Below are positions 54,262-64,000 of a stretch of 64,000 nucleotides of DNA, in pieces. The notes beneath the pieces are model-generated. The model ran no database searches and was not told the DNA's origin. It saw only the letters and a program-made list of their open reading frames with translations. The stretch comes from Clytia hemisphaerica (lineage: Eukaryota; Cnidaria; Hydrozoa; Leptothecata; Clytiidae), in NCBI GenBank assembly GCA_902728285.1, contig CACVBU010000050.1, forward strand, positions 3,907,996 to 3,971,995, in the 5' to 3' direction. Position numbers and translations under genes: made by a program. Each line of letters starts with the position of its first letter. Positions within the stretch are counted from its first letter, which is position 1.

Positions 54262-54917
54262 TTGTATCCAGACGATAGACCTTTTTTCAAAGAGGCCACC
54301 CTTTTGAATAATTATGTAGTCCAGCAGAAAAACAATGATAAAACCATGCATAATTATTACAATATGCATGATACAGTAATTATGCATGGCTCTATCATTG
54401 TTTTTATGGCTGGACTACATAATTATTCAACAGGACGTCCTATTTGAAAAAAGGTCTATCTCAATCGAACAGAATTGACGATCGAACCAGTCGAACCAAA
54501 TCGAACGCAATCAACCGATTGAAATTCGATTGTCGAACGCAATCGAATCTCAATCGAACGTTAAAATTCTGGGTAATATTCGATTGGTTCGATCGTTGTT
54601 CGACTGGTTCGATCGTTGATTCCGTTCGATTGAGATATCGTCTGGCTTTATTCTTGCAGCTTCCCAACATCCAAGACCAAGCTCTCTAACATCACAAGCC
54701 GAATGAAATTACTTTCGATTTCCTGTAGAAATTATGCGATGAACAATCCGGGGGTCAATGAATCGACGATCGAACGCAATCGAATCTGAAAATTGCAGTA
54801 ATATTCGATTGAGATTCGATTGCGCTCGACAATCGAATATCAATCGGTCGATTGCATTCGATTTGGTTCGACTGATTCGATCGTCGATTCCGTTCGATTG
54901 AGATCGTCTGGTTGTAT
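54262..54917. mobile_element. Nested inverted-repeat element with TCGAT-rich body
   Basis: The ends CCAGACGAT (54268) and ATCGTCTGG (to 54911) are flanked by TTGTAT on both sides. The body repeats ATCGAACGCAATCGAATCTC and GATTCGATTG in both orientations. A second palindrome (AATAATTATGTAGTCCAGC and its complement, about 54308-54427) is inserted near the left end. The three ORFs over this region translate the repeat and are not genes. Confidence 0.78.
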
Positions 54918-55454
54918 TTAGCAATTATGATTCTCCTTTTCCTTGTTTGAACGTTTGAGAATAGGGAGGTCGGGCCTTACGCGTGCGGCAGTAACAAAAC
55001 ATAGATTTTCGAAAATATTCAAGCTTACATTTCTCAAGGAAAGAAACCTCTTTTAACATAAGTAATTTTTCCAAAGTGTAGAGAATTTGTTCAGCTTTCG
55101 TTTGCAGAAAAAATCAGCACATCATGTCTTCATGTTCCTTCAAAATTTGAAAATGACTACTTGCGGGTGAGTTTTTTCAAACTTCTTGTTCGCGGCACGG
55201 CAAAAATTTTTATCCGGGGGTTCTAAAATCCAAAGCGCAAGCCACCCGAAACAGCTATCGACCTGGAATTTTGTGCATCGTTCCCCGCAATAGTTTAGCT
55301 TTTGAGACGTACCACGTTCGTTGGTTGGAGCAACGTATATTTTTCAGGAAGTCAAATTATGTACTTAAAATGCGTTTTTTTCATTGAAAAAAGAACAATG
55401 TTTTTTCTTTCCAAGTGTGAAAAAAGTAAGAATCAAACTGTTTCCGGTGGCATT
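54918..55454. other. Spacer, no gene seen
   Basis: No feature recognised before the LINE tail. Confidence 0.4.
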
Positions 55455-57120
55455 GAATTGAATTGAATTGAATATATTTTTGCTGCAACACAGCAGGATA
55501 ACCCCTTACAAAAAAAAAAAATAGATTTCTCTAATACAGTGGGGAACCTAGAAGAAACTGAAAAATTATTACATAACTAAAGAAAAAATGAATAAACGAT
55601 TATCATAATATTAATAGTGACAACAAAATAATGAATATAAGAAATATTTTTTTATTTTTATTTTATGACAATTTCTTTGAGTAGTTTTATTTATAAAGTT
55701 CTTCCTGTTACACCACCCACCCCCTCCCACCCTGGGAAAACACACTAAGTTGACGCACACACAATACACGCACACATACACACACACACACACACAAAGA
55801 TTATTCGTCTTCTGCTTTGTATTTGTCTAAATAGAATTTTGTAGCTAAAGATTTTAGTTCATCAGTATCAAGGTTGTGAAAATCAGTGTCAGGATGATTT
55901 ATTAGTAACTCATTCCATTGTTTTGACGAAAGATGAGAGAAAGAGTTAAGTCCAAAATTTGTGGTTTTGACCGTTGAAAGTTTTAGTAGTTTAATAGCTT
56001 TGCCCCTGGTGCCAGTTTTGTGATCAATTTCATCAAAATTAAGTGTTGATAGGACATCGGATGGAAGATTACCCTGGAGGTATTTTTGAATAAATAAGAT
56101 ATTCATTACTTTCACCTGATCAAAGATTTTGAGTAATTTAAGCTCAGCAAACAGGGGAGTGGCAGAAGTTCTTGGCTCACTAAAGGTCATGAGTCTTAGT
56201 GCAGTGTTTTGAAGAGTAAGAATTCTATGTGTGACAGTATTGTCACACAGTCCCCAGAGTTGACTAGCATAGCGAACATGAGAAGCAAAAATTGCATGAT
56301 AAATGTTTAGAAGGATGTGAATTGGAACATGGTGACGAAGTTTGGATATTGCCCCATTTGCCCTTCTCAATGTAGCAGCAACGAAAGAAGTATGAACCTT
56401 CCAGTTTAGATGATTGTCAAGGTGAACACCCAAATACTTCACACTCTTACTTGGTGATAGAATTTTCCCGCAAAGCTTAATTCTTGGAATACAGTCCATC
56501 TGTCTCCAAGGGGAACGAAAAATAACAAACTCAGTTTTGCTAGCATTCAAAGAAATTTTGTTGGCATTAAGCCAGCTGACTAAAACTCTGAGATCAGCAT
56601 TTACCCTCCCACAAAGACTCCATACAGTTTTTGAAAAATTTAGTAAATGAGTATCATCAGCAAAATGATATGTTTCAGAGGTTCTTATACAGCGGTGAAG
56701 ATCGTTTATATACAACAAGAACAGCAGAGGACCCAAGACTGAACCCTGAGGAACTCCATGATTTATAGATTTTAAAAGGGAATTTGAGCCTGCAAGAGAA
56801 ACATACTGGGAGCGGTTAGTGAGGTAAGATCGGAACCAGTCGTTAACAATGCCTCTGACTCCGTAGTGATCGAGTTTTTCAAGTAAAATTTCGTGATCAA
56901 CTGTGTCGAAAGCCTTTTGTAGATCGACAAATACACCACAGGCAAACCCACCATTGTCAAGATAGTTTCGGATACGTTCGACAATATTAATGAGTGTATG
57001 CTCAGTAGAGTGAGCCTTACGAAAACCAAATTGTCGAGAGTAGATTTGATTATGGTTTTCATGAAAGTCAGAGAGACGTGAAGCGGCAAGCGCTAAGGGA
57101 AAGATTATGGTGTAATTACC
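55455..57120 (-). mobile_element. 5'-truncated LINE with (GAATT)n tail
   Basis: On the minus strand this is the 3' part of a non-LTR retrotransposon. An open RT frame is followed by about 320 bp of 3' UTR that includes a CA/GT run (about 55750-55797). It ends at an ATTCAATTCAATTCAATTC microsatellite tail, the usual 3' end of many CR1/jockey-group elements. Confidence 0.88.
55801..57120 (-). pseudogene. LINE reverse transcriptase, 5'-truncated
   Basis: About 440 codons stay open without a stop up to the truncation at about 57115, though no ATG exists in the remaining 5' part. Motifs in order: SRQFGFRKAHSTEHTLINIV, GVFVDLQKAFDTVDHEIL, YGVRGIVNDWFRSYLTNRSQ, NHGVPQGSVLGPLLFLLYIN, FADDTHLL (catalytic box), SLNASKTEFVIFR, SVKYLGVHLDNHLNW, HVRYASQLWG. 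The jockey/CR1 group is indicated by the FGFRK, GVPQGSVLGP and FADD signatures. Endonuclease and ORF1 are absent, so it cannot move on its own. Confidence 0.9.
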
Positions 57121-57866
57121 CCCGTTTCAGCTACATCTACGGAAAATAAAACTCGCACCAAACCTCTCGCACGGAATTTTTCATAAAACACTTTCGCTTT
57201 TGGTGCCGTAATGAAGGTACGAAATGGCTGGCGATGCGTGCACGAAAATGCTTGAAAATGTAATATCTTTGGAACTTTAAAGAATTGGAAGGTAAATGAC
57301 CCCTCATTTTTCTTCTGATGGTTATGGCTTTCCATTAAACTTGGTTTGGTATTCTGCAAGTAAGTTTGAAATTTCCTCTGACCACCCTAGTTTGAACCTT
57401 TATTTCTGACAAGTTTTGTACAATTCATAGTGTTCGATTGAATTTCCCTTTTCGACTTAAATTCGTATATCAAGATTACTGGATTTTGAGTATGGGCCGA
57501 TTTTACTTTCGTTTTGAATGGTTTCATTTTCGATTTCAAACCAACATCTTAGCAACAGGGTGCTCGCCCATAGTTACAGGGCAGGGGTTTGTGCAAAAAA
57601 CTAAACATAGAAAATTTTCCAAATCCCCCATTTCGATTAATGCAATGAAAAATGAAACTTTTCTATGTTTCACTTTTTTGCACCTATTCTTCAAAATGAA
57701 AATATTCAAGATTTTGAGTTGTTCTTTTATTCAATGATTTTTTACGGGACTTCGTTGACAATCTAACTCTTGCACCAAATTCCCGCTTTCTTCAGTAACT
57801 TGAAGGTGAGAAAAAACCTAAGCAGCGGATCACGGATTGAACAGTTGACAGTAACCGTGAGATTGG
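57121..57866. other. Spacer with a dispersed-repeat end
   Basis: 57290-57393 matches 28063-28165 inversely (CTGACCACCCTAG terminus). The remainder has no recognised feature. Confidence 0.35.
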
Positions 57867-58286
57867 GTAACTTGCATCAGTGGAGGCTAACATGCATAGC
57901 CCTCAAATGATGAAAGACCTGGCTGGACATTACCGTAAGTTGGTCTAATGTCGACATCCGTCTTCTAATTTCGACATCCTTCTTTATAGATAGGAATAAT
58001 AAGAAGGTCAAAATCACTGATAGACTAAAGATTTTTCCTCTAATCGCGCTAATCAAAGTCAATCAGCGATTCCGACCCAGTTTCTATTGTTCCTATCTCT
58101 AAAGAAGGGTGTCGAAATTAGAAGAGGGATGTCGACATTAGTCCAACTTACGGTAAAATATAACTACGTAGCTCTGCTCGCAGCTCTACTCTACCATTTT
58201 TGTTTTGATTTAATTTTGTATTTTATTGACCAGCCAGGTCTTTCATTTGAAGGCTATGCATGTTAGCCTCCACTGATGCAAGTTAC
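57867..58286. mobile_element. Large nested foldback (420 bp)
   Basis: The outer arms pair: GTAACTTGCATCAGTGGAGG...CTGGCTGG on the left with CCAGCCAGG...GTTAC on the right. An inner pair follows, starting TTACCGTAAGTTGGTCTAAT and ending TTAGTCCAACTTACGGTAA, probably a separate MITE. An N (58287) sits exactly after the right arm. Confidence 0.85.
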
Positions 58287-58597
58287 NTTGTATTGTTTTT
58301 AGCCATTCTTACGTCATTTCAGGCCCAAAAAATTTCTCTAGCTCAATTTTCTCGCTCACTTTGTTTGTTTGTTGTCCCGCATTTTCATTCTCATAAGTTG
58401 GTAACTATGTATCATTTCTTCTCGTCTCATGTAACTTTTTCAACTGTTCTGTTGTTGCTGGAGACTTGACTCCACTACTTTGCCTTGCTTAGAGATTTCA
58501 GTGTGTCTTGCAAAAAAAAAAATCTTATAGCTTCTTTTTGCACTCACTATCATGCCCTGGTCTGGAGGCATGCCCTGGTTGCCCCTGTTTTCAAACC

Positions 58598-59493
58598 TGG
58601 TAAAACCGGTTAGTGTAAAACGCAGGTCACAGGTCGCAGGTCACAGGTCACAGGTCAGTGATGACAGGTTAACTCTAATCAATGTCACACAAAGAATTAT
58701 CAAAAATATAATTCTCAAGCAATTTCATCCATATAAAACCATTTCAAACATCAAAATTTAACCATGTGCTTTTATCGATCTTTCGCAGTTTTCGCCGTGT
58801 ATAACGCAGACCAGAAAATATTTGAAACCATATTATACATAAAACAGGTATATTACATATTGTAATGTTATATGATGGTTACATATAATAAAACAAATCG
58901 CTCTAAAACTACCTTCTCAGAGAACTCACGAGCTTCTGATTGGTGTAATTCTATATCCGGCCATATTGTTATCATCACATTCGGCATGCTGAATATTTTT
59001 GGTGTTTTTCTCTTGTAAGACATGATATTTTGTAATTCTGTCAATATTTTTGTCAAAAATTGTCATTAAGTCATTAAAATGACAATTGAATAATTAATTA
59101 GTTTCATCCTTCTAAAACCACTCTCTTAGGGACCTCACAAGCTTCTGATTGGTGCCGTTTTATATCCATTCACACTATCCACATCACATTTTGTATAATA
59201 AATATTTTTCGTGCTTTTGTCTTGCTAGGCATCATATTTTATGAGTTTGTTATTATTTTTGTAAGAAAGTGTCACTATGTCAAAATAGGTTGTTATTCTA
59301 TTCAATTGTCATTTTATAATATCTAAATAGCATGTATTACTTTTTTGTAATGTAATGCGCTATGTATTGATGTTATGTTATGTATATGTTATGATCTTAT
59401 CTTTTGTTTTCCGGTCTGCACTTTGTTGACCTGTGACCTGTGACCTGCGACCTGTGACCTGTGACCTGCGTTTTACACTAACCGTGGTAAAAC
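58598..59493. mobile_element. MITE with 9-bp TSD and AGGTCA repeats in its TIRs
   Basis: The element 58607-59484 starts CGGTTAGTGTAAAACGCAGG and ends with its reverse complement. It is flanked by TGGTAAAAC at 58598-58606 and 59485-59493. A 9-bp duplication and long TIRs fit Mutator-like elements. Each TIR carries five to six AGGTCA words at 7-bp spacing. The interior has a direct duplication (about 58890-59060 and 59100-59270, both with ACGAGCTTCTGATTGGTG-like sequence). Non-coding. Confidence 0.88.
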
Positions 59494-60778
59494 CGACAAA
59501 TCCAAAGCCTGTAACTACAGGCCTATCAGTCTTACCTCCATATCCTGTAAAATTTTGGAGCATATTTTACACAGCAACATTATGGCCCACCTTGACAACA
59601 CCAACATTCTGACAGATAGCCAGCATGGTTTCAGGAAACATCGGTCATGTGAATCACAACTTGTAACAACCATCCAAGACCTTGCTAAGTCCCTGAACGA
59701 AGCTAAGCAAATCGACTCAATTCTACTTGACTTTTCAAAGGCTTTTGATAAAGTTGACCACAAAAAACTTTGTCTAAAACTTCATCATTATGGCGTAAGG
59801 GGTAAAACTCTTGAATGGATCACCAACTACCTCTCCGATCGCACTCAAACTGTTGTCGTTAACGACGAGTCATCTGAAAAAGCTAATTTTATCTCTGGAG
59901 TTCCTCAAGGCACAGTCCTCGGCCCTCTTCTGTTTTTAGTTTACATAAACGATCTTCCTGAATTGGTTAAATGTAAAATAAGATTGTTTGCTGATGATGC
60001 ACTCATTTACAGAGTCATTGACTCAATTAATGATGCCATAAGCCTTCAGGAAGACTTAAACCAACTCATGAATTGGGAACATGATTGGTCAATGGAGTTC
60101 AACCCGGACAAATGTACGGTTTTACGAATCACCAACAAGCGTAATACTATCATTCAACCATATTCAATGCACAACCAAGTACTTGAAGTTGTTGACTCAG
60201 CGAAATATCTAGGTGTGTATATTCATAAAAAACTCTCCTGGAATGTCCATAACGACTATACTGTTAAGAAAGTCAACCAAACTCGATGTTTCATACAAAG
60301 GAATCTCAGATCATGTCACCCAAATACAAAGCTTCAATGCTACAAAACCTATGTCCGACCCATCCTGGAATATGGATCAGTCGTATGGGACCCTCACTCA
60401 GCCTCCAACATCTATAAGCTGGAAATGGTTCAGAGGAAAGCTGCACGCTTCATCTCGAATGACTGGCGGCAAATGAGTAGTCCCTCATTGATGCTTCGTA
60501 ATCTTGAACTTAAAACCCTTCAAACTAGGAGAACAGTAAATAAAGTTAAATTCATGTATAAAATTCTTCATGGCAAAGTTGAATCTTTATCCGCTCTTGC
60601 ACCTCGTGCATGTAACACTCATCTTAAACTTATTCCAATCAATGAAAGGATTCAAACATATGAATTCAGTTACTTCCCGTCAACCATCCGCCTGTGGAAT
60701 GAATTACCCGTGAATCTCATATATGAGTTAAATTATGATTCTTTTTGTAAAGGTGTCAATGAGCACTACAACACTTAA
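59485..60778 (+). pseudogene. LINE reverse transcriptase (second copy), 3' part
   Basis: Frame open from the MITE junction: KTDKSKACNYRPISLTSISC, then QHGFRKHRSCESQLVTTIQD, LLDFSKAFDKVDHKKLCLKL, YGVRGKTLEWITNYLSDRTQ, ISGVPQGTVLGPLLFLVYIN, LFADDALIY (catalytic), SMEFNPDKCTVLRI, AKYLGVYIHKKLSWN, RPILEYGSVVWDP, and a C-terminal FPSTIRLWNELPVNL. The frame upstream of the MITE (WRHALVAPVFKPGKT) joins it. The only damage seen is 5' truncation and the MITE. It belongs to the jockey/CR1 group but differs clearly from the LINE at 56 kb. Confidence 0.92.
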
Positions 60779-60833
60779 CTTGTATGTACCATTTTAATTG
60801 TTTACATTTTGCCTTAACTTGCTCATAACTCCT

Positions 60834-61225
60834 CCTGACAGTCAGGCACATCCTGGCAAATGAACGGGTTATTTTTCACTTGCGACCATTGGCAAATGAA
60901 CGGGGTCGAAAACGAAAGTGACGTAATAGCGCCGAATACCCAGTTTAATTGAACCGGGTTAGAAATATTTTGCTTCATTTCAAAGAACTGCATAGATGAA
61001 ATTTTTTTTCCATGGGTCAATTTTGTCTTCGAAAATTGAAGAAACTTTTAATGAAAAAATAAAGTTCCCAGTTTTCTTCCTTTTTTCCCTTTTTCAGTTT
61101 GAAGTTCATTTTTATTCATTTTCATGCTTTTAGCCTGAGACGTCCTATCTCATTTACACTGGGTGACGAATACCCCATGCAAATGCTCACCCCGTTCATT
61201 TGCCAGGATGTGCCTGACTGCCTGA
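60834..61225. mobile_element. MITE with 30-bp TIR and CCTGA duplication
   Basis: The element 60839-61220 starts CAGTCAGGCACATCCTGGCA and its TIR continues through AATGAACGGG; the right end is the inverse. CCTGA lies on both sides. The interior repeats TTGGCAAATGAACGGGG. Non-coding. Confidence 0.82.
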
Positions 61226-61260
61226 TTTCAAGCTTTTTATTTTAGCCCAATTCCTGCTGT

Positions 61261-62320
61261 GCTTTAGTATCTAGTCTCAATCTAGTCATCATCCTCTAAT
61301 CTCAAACTCTCACTAATTCTATTATTTTTCTATTCCAGCTCAGCAGCTAGGTCACGTGCATTCAAGGCAAAAGTTATTTATTCACTATTAATGTTTCTCC
61401 TTTCTTTTTAGCTTATATTAAACATAATACTAATCATAATATTTAATTTTAAGTAATCATATTTACATATTATATAAAAATTTAAATGTATATTTTATAT
61501 CTTATTAACTTCATCAAATCACAAGTCTTTCAGGTCTACATTATCACATCTTAGCCTCTCGCTTACTACATACTATTCTAAACCCTTGTGGTGGTGTCTT
61601 TCAGCTTCAGTCATATCTCGCTACTTCGCTATCTCACTACTTCTTCTTGCAGCCACTTTCAGCTTTAGTTGTTTTCATTTTATTAGGTATTTTTAATAAC
61701 TTTTTATTTTCAATATCATGATAATCTACGTTAGCGTATTATGTGATCACTTAATAGAACTAGAACTAGAACTAGAACTATCCTCTGTTAATACATCTAG
61801 CATTTTAAGTAAAAAGAACCTTCCTACCTTTTCTAGAAACAGGTCACCATCTCGGGAACCATCTCAGCATTTTCCTGCTTTTTTGTGGGCGCAAGATGGT
61901 GCAATCTGGTTGTTTTTGTTTTGATTTGAGGAAACTTGTGGTGTGCACGGTGCCTAGGCAAAATATTAGTGTGTAGAACGGGCTTTAATCCTTCTCCCGC
62001 GGCGTTCAGTGTTACTGGTGTTGCTCCACATTTGAGTCAATAAGGCTCGTTACTAACCTACTTTCACTTTTAAAAGTGGAGAAGAGAAGAACTTTCTGGC
62101 ATCATCTGGCAAAAACAGAATCAAACTTTTAGGGGTCACTCACAAATCGATTTTAAGTTCAAATAACGTCATATGACGTTTTGATAGCTAACCAACCCTG
62201 ACCCTACCTAACTCATATAAACAGAACCCCCGTCTAATCGGATTTTGAAAATGCGCAGAATGCGGGTTAAAAAGTAGGATGAGGATGCCTGCTATGGCAG
62301 TTTATTTGTAGCAAAATTGT
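61261..62320. other. Spacer, no gene seen
   Basis: AT-rich with a (TAGAAC)n microsatellite at about 61755-61780. No coding frame is supported. Confidence 0.4.
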
Positions 62321-63364
62321 GATTTTACTATTTAACCAAAATTTTACTATTCAACGAAATATTTCACTATTTAGTGCCAACGAAAATATTTTAGTGCCAA
62401 CGAAAATATTTTAGTGCCAACGAAAATATTATGGTTCAACAAAATTTTACTATTCAACGAAATATTTTACCATTCAACGAAATATATAACTGTTCAACGA
62501 AATATTTCATTATTTAGTGCCAACCAAAATATTATGGTTCAACCAAATTTTACTATTCAACGAAATATTTCTATAGCAAAATTTGGCCAACGAAAAAATA
62601 TCGTTCAACCAAAATTTCTCAATGGAAGATAAAACGCAGAAACACTGTTTTCCGGTCCTTGTATTACACGCAATGATCCGCACATGTGAGACGTGAGAAC
62701 TCCGACCTGAAGAGTTTCATTCATTTCCAAGAATTTGCTCAGTTGGTGTCCTGTGGTTATGTGATGGTTTTGAGTTACAAGAGGAAGTGAATTGATGGAT
62801 TAAAGCAAGATTAATGATATTTTATAGAAACTATTCTTTGAAAGCGCGAAAGAAGTGTGTGGCCACCACAAAAGATCCCGGAGATACGGCGCAAAAGTAG
62901 ATGATTTTCCCGCCCAAAATATTAGCAGTTTACAGACTCGGATTTGATTGTTCTGTGTTTTATTCTTTTTTTATGGGTCGCGCGGAAGAAAGAACAACAC
63001 TGTAAATAATGGTTGAAAGAAAAATATTTTGTTGAATGGTAAAATGTTAGTTGAACACTTATATATTTTGTTGAATGGTAAAAAATTTCGTTGAATAGTA
63101 AAATTTGGTTAAACCATTATACTAAATAGTGAAATATTTCGTCGAATACAAAAATTTGGTTGATCCATAATATTTTCGTTGGCACTAAATAGTAAAATAT
63201 TTCGTTGAATACAAAAATTTGGTTGAACCATAATATTTTCGTTGGCACTAAATAGTAAAATATTTCGTTGAATACAAAAATTTGGTTGAACCATAATATT
63301 TTCGTTGGCACTAAATAGTGAAATATTTCGTTGAATAGTAAAATTTTGGTTGAATAGTAAAATC
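62321..63364. mobile_element. Element with modular tandem-repeat termini (1044 bp)
   Basis: The left end (62321-62625) and right end (63025-63364) are inverse copies starting GATTTTACTATT(T/C)AACC. Each is built from about 63-bp modules carrying TATTCAACGAAATATTT, TTAGTGCCAACGAAAATATT and ATGGTTCAACCAAA. The central 400 bp is single-copy and non-coding. ORFs across the ends translate the repeat. Probably a non-autonomous DNA transposon. Confidence 0.8.
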
Positions 63365-63734
63365 TCGAGTAAAATACACTTCAGGCGTACAACAAACTTA
63401 CAACGTTTACTTCTACGAATTTGAGGAAAATTATACAAATTGTTTCACAAATCGTTGGAAAATCAGCAATTTCAAATGAATGTGACTTATATACCCTAAA
63501 AATATTTCTTTAATCCATTATGCTTTTCTCTACTCTCTAAGAATATTCAATAAAAAGTTCAAAAAAATCCTCGGCTTCAAGCCAAAGGACCGTAGCTTTT
63601 GACTGCAGCAAAAACTCTACCAATAAAATTTGTCACCCCGCGAAGGAGTGTTTTTGTAAACAAAGCTCAAAAACAGAGGCGGCAAGAGTAGGAACTGATG
63701 TTTTGCTACATTTCGAACGAAAACATTCGAAAAT
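63365..63734. other. Spacer, no gene seen
   Basis: No feature recognised. Confidence 0.4.
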
Positions 63735-64000
63735 ATGTGACTTTAGAAACGATAAATTACAAGAGGCTAATGGTTCTTCACAACATAGTGAACGGCAAAG
63801 AACGCCTGGCAAAGACTATTGTTGAAAGCCAAATGACAAGAAAGTATGATGAAAAAAGCTGGTACAGTGCAACATGGAGGATAGCTGAGAAACTAAAGAT
63901 ACCAGGGGAGCTGAGAGGATTACCCAAATCAAATTGGAAAAGACAAGTAAGGAGGCAACAAGAAAGGAGTTTTTCAAGAAGAAGTGAGAAGAGAAATAAA
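63735..64000 (+). CDS. Partial coding frame, C-terminal retroelement-like
   Basis: From about 63735 the plus-strand frame is open to the window edge (about 88 codons): VTLETINYKRLMVLHNIV, then LAKTIVESQMTRKYDEKSWY, WRIAEKLKIPGELRGLPKSN, WKRQVRRQQERS. The pattern of spaced Trp and basic residues resembles the C-terminal tail of non-LTR retrotransposon polyproteins. The end is cut off by the window. It could equally be an internal exon of an unknown gene. Confidence 0.4.

Larger units (their letters stand above)
58553..61260 (+). mobile_element. Second 5'-truncated LINE, interrupted by two MITEs
   Basis: LINE coding sequence occupies 58553-58606 and 59485-60778, split by an 878-bp MITE. Its 3' UTR is split by a 382-bp MITE at 60839-61220. 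The 3' end is uncertain; the (TAGAAC)n run near 61755 may be its tail. Confidence 0.8.

Noticed and set aside
54444-54924. ORFs rich in RIDDRTSRTKSNAINRL-like repeats
   Set aside because: Translations of the ATCGAACG palindromic repeat in both orientations.
62414-63438. ORFs with repeated KILWFNQIF-type peptides
   Set aside because: They are translations of the 63-bp terminal modules in both directions, not proteins.

Overview
The window looks like a piece of nuclear genome from an animal, probably a marine invertebrate and possibly a cnidarian. The evidence is AT-rich spacer DNA, spliceosomal introns with GT/AG borders, a seven-exon animal-type cytosolic thymidine kinase, an NLR-like HEPN/NB-ARC/TPR protein, and many eukaryotic transposons (Penelope-like, Ty1/copia, DIRS/Ngaro-like and LINE elements plus many MITEs). 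The assignment to a phylum is inference.

Layout. 1-10.7 kb has no recognisable gene: a small MITE, a large inverted-repeat element (about 1.3-5.1 kb) filled with CCGG-rich repeats, more MITE-like DNA and a 124-bp satellite. 10.76-14.17 kb is an intact 1136-codon HEPN-NB-ARC-TPR gene with a pogo-like MITE just upstream. 14.4-16.1 kb is MITE-rich. 16.43-21.85 kb (minus strand) is a complete TK1 gene whose introns are loaded with MITEs and foldbacks. 23.1-25.8 kb holds a mariner-like foldback and a 5'-truncated Penelope-like element that keeps its GIY-YIG endonuclease and a hammerhead ribozyme motif. 27.7-29.8 kb has two GC-rich inverted-repeat elements. 30.2-35.0 kb is a decayed copia element (minus strand) with a full 3' LTR and a truncated 5' LTR. 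35.0-35.7 kb is a foldback. 36.5-40.4 kb is a rearranged tyrosine-recombinase retrotransposon (Ngaro/DIRS-like).

40.5-52.3 kb is the most interesting part. An 11-exon gene on the plus strand can be assembled with every splice site in phase. It gives an 828-residue protein with a complete superfamily 3 (SF3) helicase core. Its second intron is about 4.7 kb and carries two related satellite arrays in opposite orientation. Facing it on the minus strand are a small acidic ORF and an intact tyrosine-recombinase-like gene with an N-terminal zinc finger and a C-terminal Myb-like domain. An SF3 helicase next to a tyrosine recombinase suggests a DNA-replicating, integrating element or a domesticated remnant of one. 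I do not recognise it as a named family, and no element ends could be located.

52.4-64 kb has no host gene I can identify. It holds nested inverted repeats, two 5'-truncated LINE reverse transcriptases (one split by an 878-bp MITE with a 9-bp target duplication), further MITEs, an element whose termini are made of about 63-bp modules, and a partial retroelement-like coding frame running off the right edge.
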